From positions 60,797,477-60,861,476 of the forward strand of contig NC_092497.1 of NCBI RefSeq assembly GCF_047495875.1: 64,000 nucleotides of DNA. The letters run 5' to 3'. A model generated the notes under the pieces. That model was not told where the DNA came from and searched no databases. It saw only the letters and a program-made list of their open reading frames with translations. Position numbers and translations under genes: made by a program. The DNA is from Pithys albifrons albifrons (Eukaryota > Chordata > Aves > Passeriformes > Thamnophilidae). Of the stretch, positions 36,068 to 48,663 are shown in pieces; position 1 is the stretch's first letter; the number at the start of each line of letters is the position of its first letter.

Positions 36068-39000
36068 AAAAGTTGGAAACAAATCATTGTTTCCTTGAGG
36101 ACTCTTAAGTGATTAAAGGAAGTTCTGTGCATTTGCATCATTATTTCTGGTGTTCAGTTCAAAGCTGTATCTGCATTTGTGCTTTTGATGACGTTTTTTT
36201 AGCTGCACATGTAGTAATGGTCTAGAGTAGCCAGAGGACTTTTCAAACATATTTGTTTTATTTATGAAATAGACACCTGCTGCTTACTTTTTGTTTTCCC
36301 TGGAAGCCTTTGCAAGATTGGATACAGCAGCAGTCCTTGCCATACATCTTCTAAATCTTTTTCCATGGCTGTGCAGAACTGGGCTACTTGAAATGAAAAC
36401 TTTTTCATTTGTGAAGAGTTTGCTGATAGACCTTTTTCAGTTTTTCTCTAAAAATACATCTTCCACAGCTGAGTCACAGGTCATACTCTGATGCAAGAAG
36501 GGACCAAAAAGCACAGACCAGCACATAGCTTTGCAACAGAAGAAAATGTTTCAGCAGCACAGCTTGAAAAAAATGCTCCTACTATAGTTCCCATGAGTCA
36601 CAAAACTTCCAGAGTTACTCCTTTGTGCCATCCAGCCACATACAACAGTCATAGTCCTGGCACATTCAATCACTCCTTACAGAAACTGTAGGCTGATACC
36701 TGTGTCATCTCAGAGCTATTTCACATTGTTCATGGGTGTTCCACCAGCCTGAGCGAATGTATGTTGTTTAGAAAGTGGGAAATTATTAGCTTCTTCATAA
36801 ATGATCTCAAGATGTCTTTAGTGATCATTATAAATCAAGAAAACTTTGTGAGAAGCTGGGGTTTTTTCATCTGAAGTCCTGACGCAAGAAACATGGATTA
36901 CCTACTGTTTTATAGCTCATCTCACTTCAGAATTCAGAGCCAGTTGCATTAGTCATTGGTTACATCAGTCAACCTTTTCTTTGGAAGGGTAACCTATCAG
37001 CTTTGTCTGAATCTATGACTGTAGTGCAGAGGGGACCTGACCTGGGCTCCCACACATGAACTGCCCATCTGCTGCCCACTCAGGCACAGTGACTGTCCAC
37101 AGGACAAGGCGTGCTGTGATACAACTTGTAAGGCTGGTCCCCAGGTACACAGCACAGCCACATCCTCATTTCAGAAGGACATGCATTAATATAACCAATA
37201 TAACTAATTCTCAGGAGGCAGAGTGGGGAGAAGATCATACTCTCTCAGATCTCAACCTATGAACAATAGCTGAAAAACATACTAAAAGCTCAATCTGGTC
37301 TTTAAGTGCTAAGATGAACAAACAAGGGAAATTACACCTTCAGACACACTTTGTTACTGCTTTTCAAAGCTGGTAACTCCAATAAGTACATGCCTATAGC
37401 TTATAACTTTGCTTTTGTAAAGTGAATGCAAATGGTGCAGTGGATGAGGTCTATCAAGCAGTCAGGTGTGAGGTTTACTCCACAGTGGAGAACATTAGTA
37501 ACATGGTTGAGATGCAAACTGTCTCAAAAGAATGGCCTTTTCCAGCTGTTATGGACCACCAAGTGCATCAGTGATCATGCCTGTGTTCTCCTTGTCACAA
37601 AAAATGCAGGAATCATGAGGGAAAGAAGTTCAAAGTCCTGCAGATCTCTCTTGAATATAAAGCCAGATTCACACATATGAGAGTATCAAGATAGAGCAGA
37701 GATGTTCCTTTCACCTCTTTAGAGAGACAAAGCTTTTATTTCACCTAGCACAATTCTCACTTTGTTACATGCCCTCCCCTACATTCTGGAAAACGCCATT
37801 TACCCTCTAATAACACCTGAAATTTTACCAATAATTGCCACCTGGCAGAAGTGTAATAGTGCACTAACAAGTGGCAGGTTGGTGGTTAGGCTTGTATTTG
37901 GCAGGCTGAAGGCCACTGCTCTTTTATGACATCCGTGTCTTTGCCTACTAAGTGCCAGTATGACCAAAAGCAGGGTGGCACAACTGTTTAATTTCTGCAG
38001 GGGATGATGGAGAAATCTTGACGGGAGGTCAAGAAATGTTTGCATTATATAGCTACTTATGAAAAAAATAGGTGTTTCCTTTCCCACTGTGCCTGTATAT
38101 TGTCCTAGAAAGTCTGCTGTTTTCTGCTCCTTTTGTCATTCTAAATAATGCCTATGCTGACATACAGGCTAATTGAAAAACTGCAGTTATTAAAAAATAA
38201 TCAGGAACATTTTGGAAAAATTTGTTCTTGCACTAGCTGACTCTACATGAATAATCATTGCAAATGTAAAAAGAACAAACATGTCAAACTTTACCATGGA
38301 CCAAAGGACAAGTTGAAGAATCATCTATGGCTGTGTTGTTGTGCATGACAGCAGGAAGGTTTGATACTCCTATGGTCTTTCAAAATACATCTTGCCCCAG
38401 CTTTACATCCCATGAATTACTACAGTTCTCATTAGACCACTTGACTCAATCCATCAGGGTACCTGATGACATTAAGCCCATTTTATTCAATTCAGTCACC
38501 AAGGAACTAGAAATGCACTCTTTAAGTGACACATTTTGTGTTTAGGTGTCAGCCATCCTAATTGTAACCTTGTCAAGTAATGGATTAACTGAATTATTAA
38601 ACGTTTGGAGACTGGTTAAGTGATTCATCTACGCTCAGTTTTTTTCAAAATTATACTCCAAGTTTTTGATGGGACACAGAAAATACATCTCAATATATGA
38701 GGTATACTTCTCACCATGAATTATGTTTTGCTGAATTTACACCAAAGCCACACTGGTATGCTGTTCAAGGAAACTTGTCATCCTCAATTGCAAATGTGCA
38801 ATCAGTATACAGAATATGGATTCACAGAGAGGTTTTCATAAGACTGGCTTGAAGTTAATTATCAGATGAAAAATACCATACCAAACTTCTGATTTGTGGT
38901 TAAGTGCTTAGTCATGTATGTATGCATAGTTCTAACACCATGTGGCTATGACTGCATAAAATGGTATTTGCATTGATATCACCAGTTAAGAAAATCAAGT

Positions 39001-39690
39001 CCACAATTATGACAGAAATAGATTTTAATTACAAATGAAGGTTATATAAGTGTAAGTGCAGATGGCATAATTAGAGTCTTTTTACTGAAATCCTAAATGC
39101 TTATTCACAGACATAAAGAGTTATAGCAACATCTGGTTCAATAACAGAATAGAATATTCTTTTCATTATTGAAGTACCTGCTAACATGAAAAAGAAGCAT
39201 GTCTCTGAACTGGAACATGCAAAGCGCACACAGTGCAGCATTTATTTCTGAAAATCACCCTAGCATAATGTTGGTTGGTACAAGAATGTTTCAAAGTAAG
39301 GCACAACAAGCAGTGCATAAAGAAGTGAACTCATTTAATCTTTTACACTGTGTCTCCTGTTGTCCAGGCTGTACAGTGGGGAAATAAAAAAAGTGGCATC
39401 TGCCTGAAAACCAGCACAAAGATAGAGACCACCCCTTTACAAACACTACACTAAAGGGTTTCCTTTTGAAGCTGAGGGTCTTTTGATAGTCGTTCATGTT
39501 AATGTAGCAAGAAACCATTATGACTTTATTAACCTCTATTTACTTATCCAGAATTTGGCCACAAATCTTTTTAATTAAGAATGGGCACATCACTTCAGCT
39601 GACAGTGACTGTGATGCTTTGATTACAAGGCAAAATACTAATATTACACAGCCCATGACAAACAAATTTATGTACTTTTGTTGTTAAAGA

Positions 39691-39758
39691 AAGTAATGCC
39701 CTTAATCAGAAAAGGGCATTACTTACAGTGACTTGTAGTGACTTATAGTGTCACTACA
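39691..39758. repeat. two adjacent perfect hairpins
   Basis: Seen: AAGTAATGCCCTT (39691-39703) is the exact reverse complement of AAGGGCATTACTT (39712-39724), giving a 13-bp stem with an 8-base loop. Nine bases later TGTAGTGAC (39734-39742) pairs with GTCACTACA (39750-39758), a 9-bp stem with a 7-base loop. Both stems are without mismatch. Too short for a microRNA precursor. It could be the remnant of a small inverted-repeat transposon or a palindrome-driven mutation product. Confidence 0.9.
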
Positions 39759-40989
39759 CTGACTCAGTTGGGATTACCCCCAGAATGACTGCCCCAGAAG
39801 CACTCACTAAATAACTCGTGAAAGGAACAGGAAAATATAAACTGAAATAAAATTTCTTTACATTTCAGTTGTAAAAACAATTTGACTTGTGACTGCACTT
39901 CCTGTGTGAATGAAATATGCACAGGCAGTTTAGGAAGTTAAGATGTCTTTAGGGCTTACTTTGGTCATAAGAACTCACATTAAAATTGTTTTCCTCTGTT
40001 CTCTCTAGTTGGCACTTTCTAAGTGTTTCCCTAAACACAGATAGCAATGTTTCATTTTGAAACAATAAAAGATAAATGTTCTGTCTCAGTTTTGATTTAT
40101 AATCTGACAACCTGGATTAACTGAGAAAAAAAAAATTCTACTCCACAGAGTGATTTTTTTTTCAGGATAAAATGATATTAACTGATAATTCCTAAAGCTC
40201 ATGCATTTACTTCGTTCATGCACCTTCTCTAGCTACTTCCTAAAAAGTGCCTTATGAAAATAATGTTGCACTGATCTCAGCAACTGGCTCCATAGGGGAA
40301 ATATGTTGTATTGAAAGATTAAAGATTAAAATCACAAAAGATAGCAAGAGGAAACATTTTCTTTCTGAAATACTATTATTCCAAAGAATATTTTCTTTTT
40401 TGTTCTCAATTTTACTTACAAAGAACTTTGAGAGCTATTACTAAATAACTAAATATACTTCTTTCTTGTTTTTGTCTGTAGTTTAGAGAACCCAAGGCTT
40501 TCTGCAGGTGAAAGTGATACCACCTCAACCCATCTAAACATAATTAGTTCCACAGTACTTCTCCTAACTCTGCTTGGTTAAGAGAGTGCAGATAAGGTAT
40601 CCTAAATCTCCTGTGTTCTTTTACACAAATTCTGGGTTTAATTAAGACAAAGCCATCATAAGACTTCTCAGCAGGTTGAGTAAAACTGAATTTTACCTAA
40701 TCAGTGTGGGCCATGGTGGGGCTCTGTCCAGGATACAGACTGGGGGTAGGGAAGAGGCAGGCACTGTCTGGGTGCTTTGGTTTGCAGAAGACTGGCTGGT
40801 GGTCACAGGGAGCAGCATCACTGCTGCACATCCAGAGCCCCAGCACAGACAATGCAACAAGGCCCTGAGCATTCAGCTTTTCCATGCAAATTATATCTTT
40901 TTCTTATTGTGCCTGTAGCTGGCTTTGAAACAGCACTTCCCATGTAAACAGAGCACATCAATCAGCACAAAACTCCATGGATTCATCAG

Positions 40990-41005
40990 CTAGATTTAAA
41001 TCTAG
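40990..41005. repeat. 16-bp perfect palindrome
   Basis: Seen: CTAGATTTAAATCTAG is its own reverse complement, without a loop. It may be a chance event in A+T-rich DNA or a dimeric binding site. Confidence 0.85.
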
Positions 41006-41607
41006 AACCAGTTCTAAGTCACAGGAAAAATGCATTTCAGAAAAAATGGTCCCATTGCCACCGTAAAAAAGACGAGGAGGAAGTTGTGAATGAGAGAGAT
41101 TCAAGATACAGTCTTCAGGCAGAAAAATTTTGTTTATTTTGCTGTTCTGGGACATCATGTAGCATTTTCTTGCAGGCTATCTGCATTTGGGGATCCATTT
41201 TGAAACACTGAACTAGAGAAAAGCATCCACTTTTTCTTCATGATGGAACTTCATTGTTTAAAAAATTTTCATGAGCTGCATGTTTTGAGTATGACAGCCA
41301 GAAAGAGCAAACTGAGGTGTGATTAAATCATTCTGATGCTTGGTAACTTTGTTTAAGTGAGGAAAAGAAGCACTGACTTTGAATTAGGATTCCTTGTTAC
41401 CTTTGTGGGCAGCAATTATTAAACTTTATACCCACATAGGCTTACTGCACACACATGCACACAAACAATCCAACAAATCTAAGAGGTTTTTGCAGATAAG
41501 ACTAGGAAATTCTCCAATTTTCTCTCTAACCAAGTCTAAATGAAGCAGTTGTATTCTGTGGAAAACCTGACCTGAATGATTTTAATTCATTTAATGACTA
41601 ACAATGT

Positions 41608-41730
41608 TTTGTTTGGTTGTTGTGGGGGCGGCGGGGGATTGTGGCTTTTTTTTGGTTTTTTGTGAGATTTTTGTTTGTTGGTTGGTTGGTTTGGTTTTGC
41701 TTGGTTGGTTGGGGTTTTGGAGGTTTTTTT
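41608..41730. repeat. G/T-rich low-complexity tract
   Basis: Seen: about 120 bases almost without A or C on the plus strand, with TTGGTTGGTTGG-type repeats, a TGTGGGGGCGGCGGGGG run and several T runs. It is likely an expanded simple repeat. The G runs near 41623 could support a two- or three-tier G structure, but there are too few runs for a clear quadruplex. Confidence 0.85.
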
Positions 41731-44700
41731 GCATTACATATAAACAGATTGACAGTGATATCTCTAAAGTATTAAAAATTTAGATTACTATAGTACTTTC
41801 TGTCTCAGTCTCTCTCCTATTTTTCCTGAGATGATTAAGGACCACCTTCACTATTTCACTCTGTGCTTAGCATATTGACTATGCTGGTCTGCATTCTGGC
41901 TTTGAACCTGAAAAGTCATTTCAAGAGAAAGTTCAATAAATAATTTTACATTTATTTGCACGAGAAAACATGAGCCATTTCTGTTTCAGAAAGAGCAATC
42001 CAGTATATGTTCAGCTGTGGAAGCTTTGCCTTCATCTCTTTTAAGCCTACTCCTACTTTATTGCTTAACCACGTAGCAGTTGAAAAACATCTCTGTCAAG
42101 ATCTATTTCTGATTACTACTCTCATGAAACAACTGGAAATACTATGCTACACAGTGACTCTATTTAAAAGGAAGAGAATAGAAAATAGCCAACAGAAAAT
42201 AAAATACCAGTCAATGTATATTTATCATAGTGATTTTTGCTGCAAAGAAAACTGGCTGTTGCATTTCATACTTGATGAATTTTTATCAAAGTCTATAACA
42301 TTATTACTGGAAGTAATGGCCAGCTGCATATTTCTTCCAATAGTTCTTCCAAAAGTTTTCATTTCCAATGGTTTACATATATTCATTGGAATATTCTTCC
42401 AATTCATCATGGTCTGAGATGACAGCCATGGTCAAGGAGAAACCATAACCAGAGCCCTGAGGGAATAGAAGGTGGGCATTGTTTTCATTCTGTGGTGGTT
42501 TTTTTTTTAAATTAACAGAGGGTACGTGTAACTTACAATGTGAGTAATTATTGATGACAGAAATTCAAAAGTACTTTTGATCTTTGTGACACCACTGCCT
42601 TTGTTTGGATTGAGTTGAATGGATAGAGTATATTTTACCCTTCCTAGAGCTGTATATTATTGTATTACATTCCCAGGAATACAATAGCCCTCCCAGCATA
42701 TCTGTGGTGACAATGGTCTCTGTCACAGAGACTGAGTGACCTAGCATCCAGAATTGAAAGGAAACAGCCATTTTGCAGACTATTTGTTGTTGCCCCCACC
42801 TTGGATGCAAAGACATCTGCTATTCTAGCACTTTCACTTTGTTGCAACTGGAAGAGAGCTGAGAACAACTTTGCCACATAAAGGAGACCTAACAAACAGA
42901 GAACGAACACTTTCTTTTTTTTTTCCTATAGAAATAAAAATAATGTAAAAATTTGGGTTTGTGTCTTTGTTTTCCTTGAATTCTGGCTGTTAAGGTTTCA
43001 AATTGTAAGCAGCTCTGGTGTAGTGGCAGGTGACTCTTTGTAGCTTCTTGTTAATGTGCATACAAAACTCAAAATTGCAGCACTTGTATCCCATGTTTTA
43101 AGAGAAAAGATGGATTCCTCTCATGACAGTGGATTTCTAGTTCCCACAGGAATATTAGATGATGACTGATTTTTCTAAAAATCTGTCAAGGAAAGTATTT
43201 GGGGGTGAAAATATATCCTCTTTTGCTATCAAGGTGTTTGTTGTGTCTAGGCCCATTTTTTGCAAGATGGGTGTTTTGGATTACAGTTGTCTGGTTTTCC
43301 AGCTGAAAACAGTCTACACACATTCTTAAAATGGGGTTAAGTTTACATAAAAAATTCTCTTTCAGAAAAATTAAAAAGGAATGTGGAATAATGTTACTGA
43401 AGCTGTAACCTCAACTCACTTCAAACAGCCTGTCCCACTGCTATGGTAAAATACAGGTTAGACTTTTTTGCCAGTGAGCCCCTTATTGCTCAAATATTTT
43501 TATAACCAGTTTTTATAACTAAATGGTGAGTATTATTCTAATTTATTGTGATCACTTATACAATTTCCCATTTGATAATATTGATAATGAACACAGCACA
43601 TATCTCAATGTTTGATACAATTTTTAAAACATGATGCCAGCCTTCTCTGGAAATAATATTGCATTTTTTGTTCAAAACACAAGAATGACAATATGAGTTG
43701 ATATGAGTTGAATGTTATAGATGCTATAAAAATTTTTAAAAACCCCTCATGTTACCAATAGTAGGAAGCTCATTCTGGAGCTGTAGCAAGGCAATTTTCT
43801 GTTCACACAGTTTATTGATAGTGAATTCTCATAGGAGAGGGAAGTGTTAGTTGTACCTGGGGTTTCAAAAACCTCCTGAAGTCCCCAAACTGGATTGAAT
43901 CTTTCATAACTCGCATATCAGGGACAGCACAGAGATCTGTGAGCTGTATTTCATCCCAAAGAATAAGCATGGAAGCTCCAAATGTTTGCTTCACAAAAGA
44001 ACACTGCAATATCTGTTCTTTGAGAACCATGAAAGGTTTTCATAATCATAGATACATGGAAAAGAAATAAAGAAAAAAAGTCAAATGGCAATATATTAGA
44101 GATAATTAATTGTTCTGTCAAACCAGGTGCAAAAAAGAGGATTTTTTGATCAGTAAGAACTCAACTCAGTGCAGTAAAAACTCAGAAATAAAATGTGAGG
44201 TTTCAAGGGACAAGTTGATGGTCTTCAGCACAGTTTTCAGGCCAGACCTGCTCCCTCAAGAAAATTGGGAGGGAAAACCAAAAGAAGGCTGGATACATTT
44301 ATAATACAACTAAACCTTGGAGAAATGGAACTTGATAAACAAGCTAAAATAGAATATCTAATGAAAATGCCACTACAGCAAAAAAACTCTTCTGGCCGCT
44401 ATAAGATAGGTACTCATGAAAACTGTAATGAGTTTTATGAGTAACTTGCTTTTAATCAGCCAGCTTTTGCATGGTGGCTTTTTAAAACATGAAATTTGGT
44501 AATAGTAACACAAAGAAAAATTTTAAAAAGCAGCTGGAGAACATGGCAAGAAATCTGAGATAACAAGGACTTTGAAGATACTACTTGTTTGCATTTTAGG
44601 CAGTTACCAGGTGGTTTGGTTTATCCACATCTTGATTGCAAATTAACCAGTTTGTTAAATGCTGCATTACTTCACTAAAAAAAGGGTGATCAACATTTTG

Positions 44701-47700
44701 TCAATAAAAAAAGCATATTTAACAAAAAAGTGTAAGATTCTGCTAGGAGACCATTCCTCCTGGGTCCAGAGGCAGAGTACTCATGACATGAAATGCCTTC
44801 ACACTCCATTCTTCCTTTGTTGTTAAGAGATATCACAATCAAAATTAATGCTCTTACAACATCTCTCCAGTTCAGGTATTTTGAAACAATTTCTCACCAG
44901 TGAATGCAGATTTCAGTCATGCAGTGTCCATTTCTGCCTGTGTTCAGCTTAAATTTCTGGGTAACTCTGGTTAGAAACTGCGACAGGGCAGCCCTCATGT
45001 ATGTTACTGTCTGTGGTAAACACCTTTGGGCACTGGTCTGTGCAGAAGTGTGTTCTCAAGCATTCCTAGATCAGGATCTCAGTAGGCTTAGGCACACTGG
45101 TTCATTCAAAAATCCAAACCAGTCATAGGCATGAGTAGGCATGAGCAGGGCACCAAGTTCCTCTGCCATGACACCTCTGAGGTTCCTGTGTACCAATGGA
45201 AAGGCAAAATGTTACAAGGGTGAGGTCTGCAACAAGAAAGAGACCAACAAAGAAGGGCTCATAGAAGTTCAGTTATGAACTTGATTTTCAACATTTCTCT
45301 CTAGCTGCACTACTAGTCATTTTTTGCAAGATTTCTGGAGTGAGGAATCATCACCAAAGATGTATTATAAGTTCAGATGAATAAATGAACTCAGTAGTCT
45401 TGTTACTATTCTATCTGTCCTTCCCACTAAGAGTGTCCATCAAGTAGCTTTTCTGATCCCAAATCTTAGGTCAAGCAGCTTTCAAGCTTCCTGAGTCTGA
45501 CCAGTTCCTTGCCTGAATTTTCTTGCCTCTTCTGTAAATGTCTCTTTTTGACCTTCCAGGGTCTTCTACTTTTCTTTCTCCACTCTTGGCTTTTAGACTG
45601 ACTTTCTTATCCCTTCTGACAGGTGATGTCTGAACAGGTCATCCTCTCTTAGACTGTACTCTGGAAGTCCAGATTTGAAAACAGTCATTTGCACTGCAGC
45701 CAGCTTAAGGTTCTGTTACACTTTTATGGGAACGAGAGATCACTAGAGCTGAAAAGCTGTGATATAATTCCTGCTTAACCCTTAGTGTAACTTACACAAA
45801 TGCTTTTCCTGCGGGTTTCTCCCTCCTGTTCAAGAATAAAGATGTAGTGATAAAAAGAGTTTGCTCTGGACAGTCTTAGTGTTTTAGAGCCAAGGAAATA
45901 CAAAATATAAAGGCTTATACAAATCATCAGAGAACTGTGCAGGTGTCTATTAATCCCTTACCAGTTTTTTAGCTGATGCTAACATACTTTCCAATGCAGC
46001 TGTTAGTTATTTGACCTGGTCCTATCCCAGACCACACACTCTGAAGACTAACACAGTTATGTGTGCAGTGGCATATTCTTTTGCCAGATCTTTTACATGG
46101 AAACTCCTTCCTCTGTGATTAATGCTCTCTCTTTAGTTTACCAGTTGCACCCTGGTGCTCACCAGCATTCTAAAAGAAGAATGAACCATATTGCACTAGA
46201 TAATGAAATAATGTGGAGTAGCAGGCAGACTTTGTCCAGAGGTACTTGTTATATACTTCAAGCAAGCCACAAGCAGGGAGTACAGGGAGGGAAAACAAGA
46301 AAGCTGTGGGTAGAATTGTGCAGTTGCAGTGACTCAGCCTGTGTAATTAGGATTGGATGGTAGCTTTCATGTCATTACTATGCATAATGTGAAGAGCACA
46401 GGAGCAGCACCAAGGACAGTCTGTTTCAAGACACTGTAGTCCTTAAAGGGAATCTTTGTGCACATAGAAATAAGTAATTTACTCATGCACTGTGTTCAGT
46501 TCATTCCTCAGGACACAACTTTCAACACCCTTCCCACAGTACTGACTCAAAAGAAGAAAGGCTGGCACTCCCATGCTACAGAGATTGTTGGGCTACATGG
46601 AAATAGCAAACTGCCAGTCTAAATTCTAGCTATGAGTAGAAGTCTGTCTTTTATTTGTACCTACAATTGAATTGCTTCTGTAAATGCAAGAGAACAATGT
46701 GTGTTCATGTGCATGTGATGGAGATAATTAACTGCAATACTTGCTTACAAGGGTAAATAGAGGTGAAAGGAGTTTATCTGTTTCTGATATAAGCAAGAAC
46801 ATGTTTGTTTAGTTCTCATAAATATAAAACAAATAAATCATCCCATTTTTTAATTTATTTACTTTTTCAACACTAATATAGTGACAGCTACATAATCAAC
46901 CACAATATCAAAAGAAATTCACAAGGATAATTGACAGTATAGTTGGGTTTTTGGCAGATGTGATTTTGACAGTTGAATTTAAAAGATTTTCAAATGGATA
47001 GCAAAAAGAAGCTATCACTTTGTTGATAACAATTTTCTTAATATTCTTTTACTAATGGATAGATCTGGAACAAAATGATCTTTGATATTTCAAAGGATTC
47101 AAGTTAGTCCTTAACACCAGATCACTATGCACAACTTTTTTTGAAATGTACACCTTGTTGTTGATATAATCACAATTGGACAACTGATAGGTCAAAATTA
47201 ATTCTGGCACATTAAATCATGAAACACAGCTGGTTAAACACAATATTTTTTGACAAAGTAGAGGTGTTCTACTCATTCATTAACAAGACTTCAAATCTGA
47301 GATTATATTTAGAAAACCAAAGTAAGTCATACCTAAGGAGATGTAACAGTTTGAATTTGGGAACTGTGTAACCAGGAGCAACTGGTTTATCTTTTCTTTC
47401 AGTAGTGGTGTTTAGCAATATTTGTTTCTTGAAATGACTGCTTGCATAGGAATCAAAGAATACAGGTATTGCAAAAGAAATCAAACAGAGTAGCATAATT
47501 TCATACATTATGAATTAGATGATAAACCATTAAGAGCTCTGAAATCATTAAGTACATTTCCCTACATGTCATTGCTAATGCAGTAGCATAAACATCCCTA
47601 GTTTAACAATAAAAATTTTCTCTATTACTTGGTAGATGAATTTCCAATGATCTCAGTTCTTAAGCCATGATGTTCAAAAGCAGCTTTGATACTGGCAGCA

Positions 47701-48177
47701 AGGAAACTAATAAATGCAACTTCCTGTTGCTTTATGACTGGCCTAGCAATGTTCAAGGCAGTAAAAGTTATTCCAATACTGTAATTCACAACTTTACGCT
47801 TTTAGCAGGGCAGACTTTGATCCTTCTCTGAAGGCAAAACACCAACTAGCCTACCTTCTTTACAAAAAAGACACTAATACAGCAAAGTGTGGTTTCATTT
47901 AAGGCATAACAACAATTTTCATTTTTGCTTCATCTCAGAACTATTTATTTATATACTTTGATAAAATCTCGATCAAAACTACTATTAAATATAATACTAA
48001 AAGGCCATTGAAATGAGAAAATGTTAGGAAACACTTTTTGTTGAGAGATTTTTCATGTTAGTTACTGAAATGACAGTAGACATGATCCCTATCACTATGT
48101 ACAGATCTGTCATTCTGGACAGTTCACTGTACTTCACAGTACCTAACAAAAAATACAGCCCTAAATTTGTTAACATA

Positions 48178-48352
48178 TAAAATTGGTGGTTGAGGAAAGC
48201 AAGTGGAGTGTGAGTGTAAGATAGGGAATAGGTAGCAAATGTACAGGTGAGACATACAGATGGAGAGCTAAGAAATGGGAAAAACAGGGAGCTGCCTTTG
48301 GAGAGAAAGGTGTTGAGGAAAACAAGGGACAGGAGGTGAGGGATGGGAATGG
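48178..48352. repeat. purine-rich tract
   Basis: Seen: plus strand dominated by A and G ('gaggaaagcaagtggagtg', 'gacaggaggtgagggatggg'). The open minus-strand frames here (117 and 61 codons, two frames at once) are a by-product of this composition rather than genes. Confidence 0.7.
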
Positions 48353-48509
48353 CACTAGTAGGGGTCAGCTTAGGCAAAAAAGCCTGGCACTAAAAACTAG
48401 GTCTGTAACTAGGACTACAAAAAGAGGTTCTCATCTCCATAGGATACAGGACTACATGCCTTCCTACTATTTATCATGTCTGGTTCTGAAGGAGACCATA
48501 TAGCATGGA

Positions 48510-48663
48510 GTTTTGTACTCCTTCCTACACCTGGTTGATAGTGTTTTCCCTGACTGGTCTCATCTCCTTTCCTTCCCAGCTCAGATCTATCTTTCCCCCT
48601 TTCTTTCTCTTCTGATCTATTACTCTTCCTCCTTTTCTCTCTTGTTTTCCTGGTGTCTGCTTT
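48510..48663. repeat. pyrimidine-rich tract
   Basis: Seen: plus strand dominated by C and T ('ctatctttccccctttcttt', 'cttcctccttttctctcttg'). It follows the purine-rich tract at 48178-48352 by about 160 bases, so purines switch strand here. Confidence 0.7.

Noticed and set aside
40475..40506. possible micro-exon after TTGTTTTTGTCTGTAG and before GTGAAA
   Set aside because: Only 26 bases long, with no partner exons. Splice-like words of this kind are expected by chance.
42007..42417. 136-codon plus-strand open frame with a hydrophobic end
   Set aside because: Hydrophobic stretches arise easily from T-rich DNA. No family recognised.
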